From NCBI GenBank assembly GCA_025558095.1, contig JAIVFI010000002.1:744001-808000 (forward strand): DNA of 64,000 nucleotides. The letters run 5' to 3'. This document shows positions 1-11,517 of the stretch, piece by piece. The notes below the pieces were generated by a model that ran no database searches, was not told the origin of the DNA, and worked only from the letters and a program-made list of their open reading frames with translations. The position numbers were made by a program, and so were the translations under genes. This DNA is from Hyaloraphidium curvatum (taxonomy: Eukaryota > Monoblepharomycota > Hyaloraphidiomycetes > Hyaloraphidiales > Hyaloraphidiaceae). Within the stretch, counting starts at the first letter, position 1. Each line of letters opens with the position of its first letter.

Positions 1-208
1 GATACATGCTCGACGAGCCTGGATCGAAATGTCAGGGCGTTCCTTCACGAAACATCGAGTTCGCCCACCCAAAAGAAGACAATTGGGAGACAAACTGCTT
101 CAGCATGGCAATGTTGCCGGCGTACAGTTCCTCGACCTCCCAAAGCTTCTCCCGCGTCACCGTGCTGAACCCAAACTCGGCCTCGTCCACGACGAACGGC
201 CGCTCCAT
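1..208 (-). CDS. 5' end of an unrecognised protein (partial, runs off the left edge)
   Basis: Reading leftward from an ATG at 206-208, an open exon begins MERPFVVDEAEFGFS and continues through an acidic, helical stretch (LWEVEELYAGNIAMLKQFVSQ). It meets a GTGGGC intron donor of the type used throughout this window near position 70, and the rest lies outside. The exon has the composition of real coding sequence, but I do not recognise the family. The coiled-coil gene to its right is on the same strand, so the pair is tandem. The identity is open; the only support for the start is the clean ATG and the good local coding frame. Confidence 0.4.
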
Positions 209-671
209 GGCTCCAAAATGTTCAACGAAAAGCCAAAACTCGCTTCCGAACTGCGCTCAACGGGCCCCGGGGCGCCAGGAGTCGCAAGTGGCCGCGAAAC
301 CGGTCGACGCGTCCGTTCGCCCCGTTGTCCGCGCTCTCCCCAGTGTCCGCCTCCTACAGAAGGGGTCTCTCGAGACTTCGCTGCAACGCAAAGACGTCTC
401 CCGGAACCGCACAGCTCCCGCCGCAGGTCTCGAATTCGTGAAGAGGTCCTCGGCCCCCAAACACTTCCATCAACCATGAGAGACTTCAGTCACACCTTTC
501 ACGCCTCACAGATTCGTTGCACGGCTACGAACTTCAATATCAAAAATCATGAATATAGCAGCTACATCCAATTGTTCCGCGGCCCCGCAGCTCACTTCAG
601 CGACTTCAACTTGTCCATGTTGAAGCTAGAAAAACCGTCAGCTTGAACCACGGATAAGCGGACGCATGACA
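209..671. other. Intergenic, no gene seen (463 bp)
   Basis: This stretch lies upstream of the partial leftmost gene and downstream of the stop of the coiled-coil gene. It holds only overlapping random-looking frames. The part from about 480 to 650 is more AT-rich than its surroundings and would fit a promoter or 3' end. No RNA gene or repeat was seen. Confidence 0.5.
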
Positions 672-3600
672 TTACCCGGCCAGTATTGCCTGAAGCTTTC
701 GCGGATCAACCATGCCAGCGCCTAAGCGAGGCCCGCCCCCGGGAAGCACGGATTTAGGCGGCACCGGGAGCGTTGCAACGGCGGGAGTTGGGCCCCCGGG
801 AGCCGGCGGGGGCCCCGTATTCGACGGGGCCGTGACAGGAGTTATCTGCGCCTCTGGGTTCACCTCCAGGCTTTGCGCTTTGTCGGGTTGGGTGTCCGCG
901 GGAAGTTCCTTTGCAACAAATGCACCACGTTCCGCCTGCGGGTTGGCGCTCAAGTTCTGTCGGTGGCAATCGATGTAAGCTTCCGGTTCGGCGCATGGGA
1001 TTGCATGGCTTCCTGACCTCCTGACTGTCGGGTCCGGGAACCTTTTTGGTGCCGTTTGAATCTTTCCGTGTCAGGGTCACCTTCGTCTTCTTGCTCTGCG
1101 AATTCGAAACGACGTCGCTGTCGTTGACGGAGTCCACGGGATCCAAAGCTTTCCGTTTTCCGGCCTGCGGAGCACCTTTGTCCTTCGCCGGTCCCCTCTT
1201 GCGCCCTTCCTGCCCAGGTTTGCTTACGGGGACCTTCTTGAAAGAAATGATGCCGCCAACTGGGCTGGGGTCCAGCTCCATCTCCTCGTCCGCAGCAGGC
1301 GACTCCGCAGTATCGTTTGGTTTGGGCAGTGCAGGTCGAGCTCTTGGTTTTGCTGGGGGCTAGAAGGAAAGTGAGCCACGGACTCACTTCGTTGCAGCCG
1401 AGACGGACCTTTCGACGGACTGGCTCCTTGTCGGACGCGGCCCCGTCCGAGTTGGAACTGCTGCTCTCCGAAAGCTTGCGAGCCTTATCAGCCTTCCTCT
1501 TCCGCGGAGGCACAGGCTGCGAAGATCCGCCGTTTAGCACGCCAGCAAAGGGGTGCACCAAGCAGCTGCATTACCTTGGCGACAGCCGATGCCTGCTGCT
1601 TCAAATCCGATTCGAGGCTCTCCAAACGTTTCATGAGGTCCTCCTTCTCGGATTTCCAGCGCTCCTTGTCCGCCTTGCGTGCAGCTTTGATCTTGTCGAA
1701 CTCCTCCAACGCAGCTCGCGCCACGGCATCAACTTTGCCGTCCTCTTTGGATCCCTGCAACGCAATCGCACGCAGCTGCGACAGCTCGAGCGCCAGGCGG
1801 TCGCGCTCGGCGATCGCGGCCGAGAGGTCCGAACCGGCCTTCTTCTCCGAGGTGGAACGCTTCTCCAGCAGAGCTTCCCGCAGCTGCTTGATCTCGGCAT
1901 CGCGGTCTCCTTTCTGGTTTCGGAGCGATTCCAATTCCTTCTCCAGAGTCTGGTTATGCCGCTCGAGCGCTTTGACCTCGGCCTCGCGCTCGCGAAGAGC
2001 CACCTGGTTCTCCCTCTTGCCCATCTCCACATCCTTCTGAGCCGCCTTCCGGTCCAGCTCGAGCAGCTGAATCTGATGGCGCAGCTGCGCCGACGTGTCG
2101 GCGAGCTCCTTGTTAGCTGCACGCAGCTCCTCTTCCTTCTCAGCTGCCACGCGCAAGTTTTCGCTCCCGGTGGCCAGTTTTTGCTCCAAAAGCGCAATCT
2201 GTTGTTGGCTGCTTGCGGAAGCGTCGGCGAGGTCGGATGCACGTGCCTGACCGAAGCGGTGAGGCTGCTGCGGCAATGATAGCAGGCTCGATACGTACCT
2301 TCGCATCCTCGATCTGAGCTTTGAGCTGCACGATCTCGAGCTCCAACATTTCGGACCGATTGCGGGCAGCAACTGCCGAACAGTTTGTCAGCGACCTCCA
2401 ATGTCCATCGCGGTCGTCGGGATCAAACTCCACCTTCGCTGGTTTGCCAACGTCGCACCTCTTCGCCAAGATTTGCCACCTGCTCTCGCAGTCCATGAAT
2501 CTCCTGCTCCAGTTCGGACTCTTTCAGGGCCGATGTTCGCTGGAGCTGCCGGTAGGTTCAGCGATGTCGTCGAACCGGACGCTTGCCGTAGGTGAGCTAC
2601 CTGTTTCGTTGTCTCCAACAGTTGGTCCCGCTCGGCAGAGATATCCCCCAACTTCTTTGCGCTCGCCCGCGATTCCACGCCGAACGCTTTCTCTTTCTCG
2701 GCCAGATCTTGCGTCAAAGTCTCCTTCTCCGCGCTGAGCTTCTCCAACCGGGAACGAAGATCTTCCTCCGTTGCCGAGGCGGCAGCCCGAGCCTTGGCGA
2801 GCTCGTCTTCGATTCCGGCCGCTTTTACTTGAGCCTCCGAAAGGTCCACGCGCAGCTTCGACAAGCTCTGGATCACCTGTGGCAGGCGAGGATCCACCCC
2901 GTTTAAAGTCTATGCAAGCGGTGTTAGGGCGTGGATATCGATCCTGGAGACGACTTCTGACCTGGGGCAGCCGAATCTTCCGAAGACCCTCCGAAAAGAC
3001 GAGGCCATCCAAAAGGTCCAACTCGGGACCAGTGTGCACGGTCTGCACGTCCACGACGTACGTTGCCAGTGTGTTTCCAAAGAGGAACCGTCCGAAAAGC
3101 GATGCCAGAGCGTTCTCCGTGGGATATAGCGACCCTGAATACTTCGTCTGCGTGAAATGTCCGGCAGCAGTCCCTGAGGAGAATCGTCAGCCGGGCCAAC
3201 TGCTTGTGGTCCGAGAAACACTCACGGAACGCATGAACAAACTGGGAAATGTCTGCGGCAGTCGAATTGCTGGCACCACGGACGGCAGGATTGCCCCAAT
3301 CCGCCTGCAACTGCGTTAGCATGAACGCAAAGCAACCATTGTCCGTACCCACCAGAAGCAAGTAGCCGGTAGGGATAGCGGCGCTGGAGTGCTCGAAGGC
3401 GACGATGATCACGTATGGAAGCGACGAACCTGGAAGAGAAATGAGGGAACGCAAGCACTTGGGCGTTCGAATGCCGACCCTCCGAAACCTTGGCATCAAG
3501 CACCTCCAAACTCATCGGCTTCAACAAGGTGTTCAAGTCAATGTCTTGCTTGCCGTTCAGAGGGCGGTCGTTCATCAGGTTGATGAGCTTCGAATCCGTG

Positions 3601-4249
3601 CAGGCGACGTAGCTTCATGGGCGGTTAGGAAGTTCCAGTTGAAATCCGACATCATGGGCGTTTACCAGCAGGAGACGGAGATATCGCCGTTGTCCGCGGT
3701 GCTCTCCAGAGAGCGGGACACCGATCGGAGGATCGCAGAGAACAGGCCCTGCCTGGGAACGACGTCAGCTCCCAGCCATCTGAATCGGCAGCATGCGCTT
3801 GTACCTGTTGTACATAGAAGCTCTGTCGAGGCCGAAAGCGGTGACTGCGGCGTTGCCCCCTGTGGAACAGCCGGGCGTTGTGGCAACAGGACGCTTCCCC
3901 GAGCGCAAAGAAACCACCTTCGAGGACCCGCTTCCCGATTCCACCAATGGAAGAAAACTGGCAGACATCCTCGACCGCAACGGAGGTATCGTAAACGGCA
4001 TCAAAGTCCAGCTTCCTCCGACTGCGAATGACAGCTCAGATCCCGCTTCACGCTCTCTTCGCCCGTCCGGGCTGTCATGCCGGCAACGAACCTTGCCGAC
4101 TGATCCGCGTCGTCCCAGAGAGCAACGCTGTGGTCTCCCTCCTTCCGCAAAGAGAACCGGCCGCCGAGGCCTGAAGACGCCGGCTGTTGCCACGGCTTCT
4201 GCAGGTGCAGAAGCACCTTGGCATTCGCAATTGCAAGAGGAACCGCCAT
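672..4249 (-). CDS. Long coiled-coil protein with basic C-terminal tail, family not recognised
   Basis: Several reverse-strand exons connect in one order. The N-terminal part (about 4250-3600; start uncertain, ATG at 4249 is a guess) is followed by a globular-looking region with motifs LINLMNDRPLNGKQDIDLN (about 3570) and YLLLVGTDNGCFAFML (about 3370). Then comes a segment with HTGPELDLLDGLVFSEGL (about 3020). From about 2890 to 1570 there is a long heptad-rich coiled coil of Glu, Lys, Gln and Leu. The C-terminus has an NLS-like PPRKRKADK, Ser/Asp-rich and Pro-rich low complexity, and ends VDPRKLQAILAG at 672. A beta-propeller or PH-like head on a coiled coil is possible. I compared it mentally with FKBP15, EDC4 and NUP88 and found no convincing match. 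It could be two genes. Confidence 0.5.
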
Positions 4250-4772
4250 TCCGGCAGCTGAGGCGCTCCTTCGAGCCGAGGCAGGGCGCGTCCGGCGCGG
4301 GTTCGGCGCCGCGTGACGCGGTTGTTGGCACCCGACCGCGCGACAGGTCCTTCTCGTGGGTGCCGGGAAAGCAAAGGAGCCCCGGCCGCAGAAACTGCCG
4401 GCGGTCCAAGCGCCGAGCTCCGAGTTTTCGAAGCCTAGCGACCCCGAGCGCCGTTCGGGTTGAGGCCTAATTCGAGTTTCGTGTTGGACTTCTCCAGCGG
4501 CGCCGCGAATCCCGCCCACCGTCACCGGCCCCCCATCGCGGACGGTGCGTCCTCACCGGCTGCCCGCATTTGCGGCAGCAAAAGGAAGAAGACATTTGGT
4601 TCTCCGTCGCCGCCTCGCGTGCATGCCGAATCCGGTGACCCGAGGGCGAATCGCGTGACCGCCGACCCACCGGAGCCGGGCCTGTGGACGCGCCCCCGTG
4701 GACCAGAGAGCCCTGTCCTGGCCGCTGCGATTGGAGTGACCGAATTCTGGACTTTCGCGGACCTTTGCGGGA
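4250..4772. other. Divergent promoter region and possible first exon(s) of the coiled-coil gene
   Basis: The coiled-coil gene leaves to the left and CHAF1B starts at 4773. Reverse frames stay open over parts of this stretch, so it may contain an additional upstream exon of the coiled-coil gene. I could not assign one, and no other gene is visible. Confidence 0.35.
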
Positions 4773-7100
4773 ATGGTGCGCTGCAAAGTGCTCCAGTTCC
4801 TTTGGCACGAGAAGGAGCAGATCCTCTCGTGCGACTTTGAACCGGTCGGGAAGGGGCGCTTGGCCACGTCTGGAGGCGATAGCAACGTCAGGGTCCGTGG
4901 TGCCCGCCGCTGTTCACCGGACCGTCGTTACAAATCGCCGTGGCCGCAGATTTGGCACCTTTCGGCGGGCGGTGACGACCAGGGGCCGCGGTTGGAGTAC
5001 CTGGCGACTTTGTCGCGGCATGAAAAGGCCGTCAACGTCGTGAGATGGGCTCCCGGAGGTGAGACACCACTGCAGGACGCCGGAGCGACGGACGCTGACT
5101 TTCGCACCTTGAGGATCAATCTTGGCGTCCGCAGGAGATGGTCCGTGCAAGCTCTGCCGCTGTGCGAAGCCATGAATGACCTTAATCCGACCTTCGCACC
5201 TAGATGCCACGATCCTGCTTTGGAGGGAGGCTACGGACGGGGAGGAGGTGCGGACGGGTTTCGGAGAGGACGATGAGGGCTTCGACAAGGAGGTGTGGCG
5301 CATGCAAACGATTCTGAGGTAATGATTGTCGATGTTCGACCTCGTTTAGTCGATGCGAACGCGCCATCCGCTGCAGAGGCACTTTGGAGGACCCGTGCTC
5401 GGACATCTACGACATCGCGTGGTCTCCCGACGGACGCCACATAGTTTCCGGCTCGATCGATTACAAGACGAGGATTTGGGATGTTTCCGAAGGTTAGCTC
5501 GCTGCGAGTGATCTATGTCCGAAGCTGAAGCATTGCTTTGGCGTTTGCTCGCTCGCAGGGAAGTGCATACAGGTGGTGAAGGATCACAGTCATTTCGTGC
5601 AAGGAGTGGCCTGGGATCCGTTGGGAGAGTACATTGCAACGCAGAGCAGCGACAGGTTCTTGGCGTTGTTGCCTTCTCTTGGCATCTGCTCAGTCATTTT
5701 CGTAGGTCGATGACAGTTTACCGGTGCGAAACTCCGGCGCCGAAGAAACTGGTGTTCAAGCTGTTCGGAAAGCTGTCGAAAATGGCGCTGCCGAAGCAAG
5801 GAGCGGACGCCGATGCTGTTGTGGACGTCGTATCGACTGCGGATGTTGACGTTGTGCAGGAGGTCGGGGAGCGGCCGTCGTCGCCAACCCCAATGCTGGC
5901 CGCTTCCGCGAAGGGCAAGGAGGTCATCAGGAACGGCGTGGTCCCGATGGAGATCGTGGAGCCTGTGGCGGCGTCCGAATCTGGAGACGACCGATCACCT
6001 TCGGAGCTCCAGGAACCCGGTGACGCCGCGTCCGCGACGGCTGCGCCGTCAGCCCAACCTGCTTCTCGGGCGCCTCGCTTGGCTTTGGCGTACAAGATGT
6101 TTCACGACGACACCCTCAAATCCTTCTTTCGTCGCCTATCGTTCTCCCCTGACGGTGCCCTTCTGATTGCTCCCGCTGGCCTGCACAAGTCGGTGCGTGG
6201 AAAAGGGCATCCCTCTGACAGCGGGACCAGGGAGGACGTGGGCAAACCGGAAGCTACACGAAACACGGTCTACCTTTTTGCCCGCAGCGGCCTCAACAAG
6301 TGAGCATTGCCTTCCACTTGCAGCATTCAAACTCAATTTGTTGCAGAGGCCCCATAGCGCATTTGCCTGGCCACAAGAAACCTCCCGTCGCCGTCCGCTT
6401 CAATCCCGTTCCCTTTGCGCTCCGGGAAGCGCTGCCACAGACACCGGAGGAACCCAGCCACGATTTTCCGGCAAAGCACGACGATATCGTCGGCGCTACC
6501 CGGGCGTTGTTCCAGCTCAAGCACCGCTTCGTCTTCGCCGTTGCTACCACGGACACGGTCATGGTCTACGATACCCAACAGCAGCACCCGATCTGGTCGG
6601 CAGCGGATTTGCATTACGCGGCGATCACAGACGTTTGCTGGTTGGTACCGATCACGGTAGAAACTTGCGGAAGTCCGTAACCGTCTCGCACAGGTCGGGC
6701 GATGGCAGCAGCCTTCTTGTCTCGTCCGCCGACGGCTACTGCTCTGTAATGCATTTTGGAGACCAGGAACTTGGTCCACGCCTTGCTCCCCAGGACATCG
6801 AGAGCGCTGCGGCTGATGTGGTGAGAGCGGCGTCCACTTCTTCCTCGCGTTGCTGACTTCTTCGTCAAGCGGCAGACGGTGACACCTCCGGAATCCCCCA
6901 ACCTCGAAGCGATCGTTGTTGAAGATGACGCAGCGCAGAGCATTGCATTCGGTCAGAAGCGTCCGTCGGGGTCGGCCATGGAGGTGGATGAAGGCATGGG
7001 ACCGCCTCGAGGACCGCAAGCCGTCGATGTGGCACCCAGCGACGAGATACCCAGGGCGGAGAAGAAAAGGCGGATCGCGCCTACGTTGATATCATCCTGA
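4773..7100 (+). CDS. CHAF1B: Chromatin assembly factor 1 subunit B (CAF-1 p60), WD40
   Basis: CAF-1 deposits newly made H3-H4 behind replication forks and at repair sites; p60 is its WD40 subunit. The start ATG gives MVRCKVLQFLWHEKEQ, followed by RLATSGGDSNVR and IWHL, then YLATLSRHEKAVNVVRWAPG. Further exons give DIYDIAWSPDGRHIVSGS and VQGVAWDPLGEYIATQSSDR, all diagnostic of the family. A later exon has a long acidic, low-complexity insertion (about 5800-6080) before FFRRLSFSPDGALL. The last repeats include TDTVMVYDTQQQHPIW. The C-terminus is disordered with a basic EKKRRIAPTLISS end. Several short introns interrupt the propeller. The TRF-like gene starts about 110 bp downstream on the same strand. 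HIRA and TUP1-like proteins are alternatives, but the p60 repeats fit better. Confidence 0.88.
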
Positions 7101-7207
7101 TACTGTGAATAGGCTATGAGTGATGCAGTTCCAAGAACTTTCCGCCGGGGCGTTCAAAGGAAGTCTGTTGGGGGGCCCGCAACAAGAGCCACTGTGCATC
7201 CCACACG

Positions 7208-9355
7208 ATGGCCCCACCGCCGAAAGCACGGGCGTCGGGTAAATTCGGCACTTCCAGTGGCGCCGGAAGATCCGATTCCGGAGGCGGCGGCATGGATACG
7301 AAGCTTCTAGACTTCGAAGCGAACAAGTTGGCCCGGCTGTAACGGAGTTCCGCGTCCCTTTCCTGCTCACCGGAGGCTCCAATCTCGGATTTCGTAGGCT
7401 CATTAATTGCTATCTCGACTCCGACAATGCGCAGAACGCCGGCAATTGTTACGCCGAGCTCCGAGGTGCGTCGCCTTGACAGTTGCACGGCTGCCCTCTG
7501 GACCGCCCTTGCGCCGACAGGCCTTCCCCTCTTCGAGCAAGCTGTGTCTTCTTCTCCTGGAATCCCACTGTCGGTGCAGAAACGCGTGCAGCTGGCACTT
7601 TTCTGCCACGACGTCCTCGGGAAACACGAAGAGAGCAACCTGGCAGCCGCATGTCGCGCCTTTGAGGGCGACGATTTCCTCCCGGAGGGCGTTGAACGCC
7701 ACGATGGGACCTGGAGTTTGGCCTTGGATTTGCGCACCCAGGTCAGGAGTCTTCAAGCTCTGTTGCTGCCTGCGTCGCTGACGTTTTCGGAAAGGCCATG
7801 CTGCAGGCGATGAAGAGTGCCGAAGGGGGCCGCAATGGGGCAGCTAGCTTGGATGAAGTATGCCCGACGGATCTCGAGGACGTTTTGGAGCCCCAGAGCC
7901 CGGTCTCGACGCGGAGACGATTCGACTTCCTGCAAAAGGCGAAGGAGAGGAAGGACGAGGTGCGCCTTGCATTGACTAGCGGACCTATTGCAACCAACCT
8001 TTTATACCCGTGCAGTTTCAGGAGAATTCCGACTGGATCGCGCTGTCCCGCAAGTATGACTGGCTCACTTTCTCGAGAAGCATGCGAAACTATCTCAAGC
8101 AGTTGGCGCAGCAGTTCTCCACTCCGGATCTTCTTCCGGTGAACGCCGCACACGGAGACCACCCCAGACGCACGCTTATGCCCTTCTTTTGCAGGCGTCG
8201 CAGGCGTTTGTGGATTCTCTAGCCGTCGGAGCATGGTCGCCGGACACTCTCTCGAAAGCGCCGTCAACAGCGACGGAACGGCGCGACAATAGTGCAAAGT
8301 CTTCCTCTGCGGTGGCTCCGACGCTGGGTGCCCTGGCACCGAAACCCCCTTCACGCTCAAAGAGTCCGCTGCTGGAGAGAAAGGCGCCCTTTCAGCAGCA
8401 GACGCGAAGAGCCCCAGCAGGCGCCAAGAAGAAGGCGCGCGCACCATTCTCGGAGCTCCCGGACGAGGATCTCTTCCGACAACAAGAGGACGATTTCCTA
8501 CAGCTGTTGGCCGAGCTGAAGGATGAGGACTTTGGCGCAGCGAAGAAACCGGCTGTCGATCGCCCTGGGGGAGCCCGCAAACCTCTTGCATCTTCCAATG
8601 GTCCTGCAGCCCACCATCCGGCGGGCCCCGCAGGTGATCTTGGGACGACCAAGAGCCGCTTGGATCAGGGAATGTCGAACAAGCGACGTCGGCTTTCCTT
8701 CGAAGGCGATCTCGCCGACAAAGTCGCATGGGACAGCGACTCTGACGAGGAGACGAGCAGCAAGCGGCCGCGATTCGATGCAGGTGCCGGGATGCGAGGA
8801 CGAGCGCGCACTCCAGAGCACCAAGATACGGGGGCGGACGATGCCGCGGAGAGGCGTTCGCACAGGTCGAATTCGGTGTTTCAGATGAGTCCCATAAGGA
8901 TGCAACCCATATCGCCGCTCCGGGCGAAACGCGAAGAACCCAAGGGTTCAAAGGGCTCGAGGGCCGCAGCGGATTCGGTTGAGGGTGATGTGAAGGTTGT
9001 CAAGACCGCGAAGCGGCAGCGGAAGCCTTGGACGACCCAGGAACTTCAGGCTCTCGAGGAAGGGCTCGAAAAGTGCGGTTGGCGGCGTCGGCACATTTGC
9101 CCCATCTCATTCGGACCATTCGAACAGGTTCGGCACTTCGTGGGCGAAGATCGTCGACTTGTACGGGGCGGAGGGGACGATCAGCACCATCCTTCAGAAT
9201 CGCACGCAGGTAGTTGACACCCAGCCCTCTCTTTGTGCGCTCGCAAATCGCTTCTTCAGGTCGATCTGAAGGACAAGGCTAGGAACGAGAGGCACCGCCG
9301 CGAAAAGGCCAAGCTGCCCCTTGGGATTTTTGAGCTGGTTAAGGGGTACAACTGA
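7208..9355 (+). CDS. Telobox Myb-domain protein (TRF/Taz1/Tbf1-like telomere-repeat binding factor)
   Basis: The C-terminus holds a single Myb/SANT repeat split by short introns: RKPWTTQELQALEEGLEKCG, then WAKIVDLYGA with NRTQ, then VDLKDKARNERHRREK. The V-D-L-K-D-K-x-R-N signature is the telobox, which in TRF1/2, Taz1, Tbf1 and plant TRFLs reads telomeric DNA. The N-terminal exons (start MAPPPKARASGKFG) contain an all-helical region (about 7450-8100; e.g. KRVQLALFCHDVLGKHEES) in the place where TRFs carry the TRFH dimerisation domain. I cannot confirm that fold by eye. The middle (8190-8980) is disordered, rich in Ser/Pro/Arg, with KRRRLSFEGD and SPIRMQPISPL. It ends IFELVKGYN. Exon borders in the N-terminal third are uncertain. 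Confidence 0.75.
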
Positions 9356-9472
9356 AATCCAGCATTCGTGTGGTATTGATGAGATACACAATTGCACTGG
9401 AACTAGCCCGCTGTTTGGGAGCGGGGCGAATGTCAGAATGGTTCGGACCGCGCGTCATACCCCTTGCCGCCA

Positions 9473-10630
9473 TCACCCACATCCATAGCCCTTCACCATG
9501 GCCCCGACCGTCCAGTCTGTTTGCAGCGAGTACGGTTCGCTGATGGTGACCCCGCCCTCGGTTATCTTGGCCAGCGTAATCTAGAGGCGGCTCAGACTCG
9601 CCACGGGTGGCCAACTTGGCGACCACCCACCTTGTTCAAACTCCGCGCATCGCGGTAGAACAGTACCCGCATGACCTTCTCGACCAGCTCCTTCGCCTCC
9701 TCCTCGGTCATGGTATCCTCCCGGCCCTCCACGGCTTTCCTAAGCAGCGGCTGCCCGATCATCGACCCGTACCCCGTCGCAATGGTCGATGATTGGAAGG
9801 TCGTGCCCCGGAGATCAACGTAGCCCAAGAATCTGGGAAGAGGCGGAGATGAGCGGCGTCCCGGAAGAGCACTGGAAACCCACTTCCTGCCGTCCTTCAC
9901 CCCGCCCACAACAAAGTAGTTCCACAGCGGGTCCACCTTGCTCCGCCGGGCGTACATGACCCTGCTCAGGTACTCGTAGATGTTCTCCGGGGCCAGCTTC
10001 GACCCGTCGTTCATGTAGAACTCCTCAGTCCTGCCCAAAGGCGCGTTCAAGCGGCGGGACGGCCCAAAAGACCGCTGTGCGCTCACATGAGCTCGCCAAA
10101 CAGGTGCTGCACGTATTGGAAATCCGAGATCTCCCCCGACGCCCCGATGACCGTGTTCTCTCCAACTTTCAGCAGCCTATTCGTATCCCTGAACCGTGCC
10201 ATGGAGCCGTAGGAAGCTGTGGGGGAGGGCGGGCGCTCTAGCTTTTGCAGATCCCGTCCCCGGGGGTTTCCTCACAAAGGGTGTCCGCTGCGATCATGAT
10301 CCCGTCCTTGTACTTGATCCCGACGACGGAGGTCCCCGTCATGATCGGAGATCTGCGTTGTAGAATACGGCAGACGCGTCGACAGGCATGCGACGAGATC
10401 GTGGCAGCCCCAGTCACTCCATGTCTCCAAGACCGCTCCAAAAGCACCACCCACGTCGTGTGCGTCTGCGGCATGGCGGACGCGTGTGCTTTGACGTGCG
10501 CACTCCCCAGCGCGTCCTATGACGCGCGTTCTCCGTCACGGAGTTCACGCGGCGGTGGGGACGCGCAACGCACCAGCGGATCCGGACCGGCGCCACGAGG
10601 CTCGCCCCATCTCGAAGGAAAGAAATCCAT
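9473..10630 (-). CDS. PSMB4: 20S proteasome subunit beta type-4 (beta-7)
   Basis: This is a non-catalytic beta subunit of the 20S core. The ATG at 10628-10630 gives MDFFPSRWGEPRG. A second exon leads to SPIMTGTSVVGIKYKDGIMIAADTL, the processed N-terminus of the mature subunit. Later exons give SYGSMARFRD, VIGASGEISDFQYVQHLF, MYARRSKVDPLWNYFVVGG, FLGYVDLRGT, STIATGYGSMIGQPLL and KELVEKVMRVLFYRDAR, all typical of PSMB4. The protein ends SLQTDWTVGAMVKGYGCG. The short introns are GT-AG and keep the frame. One of 51 nt (about 9828-9878) is a multiple of three without a stop. It is divergent from TFIIB, with a transposon between the two start codons. Confidence 0.93.
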
Positions 10631-10711
10631 GCTTCCCGAAGCAGCGCCGACGGGGCCACGGGTCGTGTGTGGATGAGGACGCGCTACTCTTTGTCTCAAC
10701 TCGCTGTCATC

Positions 10712-10842
10712 CAAGGGGTCGGCACTCCGCTGGCGCACAAACCCGTTCCCCGGCCCCTCACGCACAAACTAATCGGCATCAGCTGCTCCGCATCTATATT
10801 TAAGCTCAAGATATGCCTAGAATTAGGCCGTGAGGGGTGGGA
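10712..10842 (+). repeat. Left terminal inverted repeat
   Basis: About 131 bp matching the reverse complement of 11387-11517. It begins CAAGGGGTCGGCACT and contains an A/T-rich CTATATTTAAG stretch that is TATA-like on both strands. PSMB4 starts about 80 bp to its left, reading away. Confidence 0.9.
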
Positions 10843-10912
10843 CCGGCGTTCCTGTGACTGCGGCGGCGCAGGGGGCCTAAATCCCCGCGTGCCCGTGTCC
10901 GTCCGGATGGAT

Positions 10913-10976
10913 GCCAAGTTCGCCAAAATCTGCGCCAAGTTCGCCAAAATCAGGGCCAAGTTCGCCAAAAAAAGGG
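10913..10976 (+). repeat. Three 21-bp tandem repeats inside the transposon (set 1)
   Basis: Each unit starts GCCAAGTTCGCCAAAA, followed by a variable tail. The period of 21 is a multiple of three, and one frame would read AKFAKIx. I consider that incidental, because no convincing gene surrounds it. A related set in the same orientation lies at 11272-11334, and both are followed by GGGCAC and then by TCCGCTGCGCGGCGCC. Confidence 0.85.
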
Positions 10977-11271
10977 CACAGAAACTAGGGATTCCGTACA
11001 AAGAGGTCCGCTGCGCGGCGCCGTCACTCAATTGTCTCAACTTATCAACGTACCTTGCAGCTTTTCAAGCTCGTGCTCGCTTTTCCTACGCCTTTTCTGC
11101 GACGATCAGCTTGCTCATATAGTCGGAAGTACGAGAAAGGTTCATCTTGAAGATCCCGAGCCTCTCTCGGTCAAAACACTCGTTGTCTAAGCGGAATGCG
11201 AGTGGAGGAACTACCTTCCGCTTTCCCTGGCCCCACCGATCCACTTGAGCCAGCGTCGTCGACCTCCCAGA

Positions 11272-11334
11272 CGCCAAGTTCGCCAAAATTTGAGCCAAGT
11301 TCGCCAAAATTGAGGCCAAGTTCGCCAACTTTCC
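11272..11334 (+). repeat. Three 21-bp tandem repeats inside the transposon (set 2)
   Basis: Same unit as set 1 (GCCAAGTTCGCCAAAAT), same orientation. The shared downstream words GGGCAC and TCCGCTGCGCGGCGCC show that this part of the element is an internal direct duplication superimposed on the inverted-repeat structure. Confidence 0.85.
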
Positions 11335-11386
11335 GGGCACGCACGGTTTTGGCTCCGCTGCGCGGCGCCAACTAATTTTTTTCTAA

Positions 11387-11517
11387 TCCCACCCCCCGCA
11401 GCCTAATTCTAGGTATATCTCGAGCTTGAATATAGATGCGGAGCAGCTGATGCCGATTAGTTTGTGCGTGAGGGGCCGGGGAACGGGTTTGTGCGCCAGG
11501 GGAGTGCCGACCCCTTG
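11387..11517 (-). repeat. Right terminal inverted repeat
   Basis: Mirror of the left arm. The mismatches are mainly C/T and A/G exchanges clustered toward the inner end. It contains CTTGAATATAG about 130 bp upstream of the TFIIB start codon, so the transposon arm occupies the position of the TFIIB core promoter. Confidence 0.9.

Noticed and set aside
7743-8951. 402-residue minus-strand frame
   Set aside because: Antisense of the disordered middle of the telobox protein, with no recognisable domain.
10667-11122. Possible gene encoding AKFAKIx heptads inside the transposon
   Set aside because: The repeat period of 21 bp makes the frame open automatically. The frame runs through the inverted repeat, has no homologue I know and no splice or start context.
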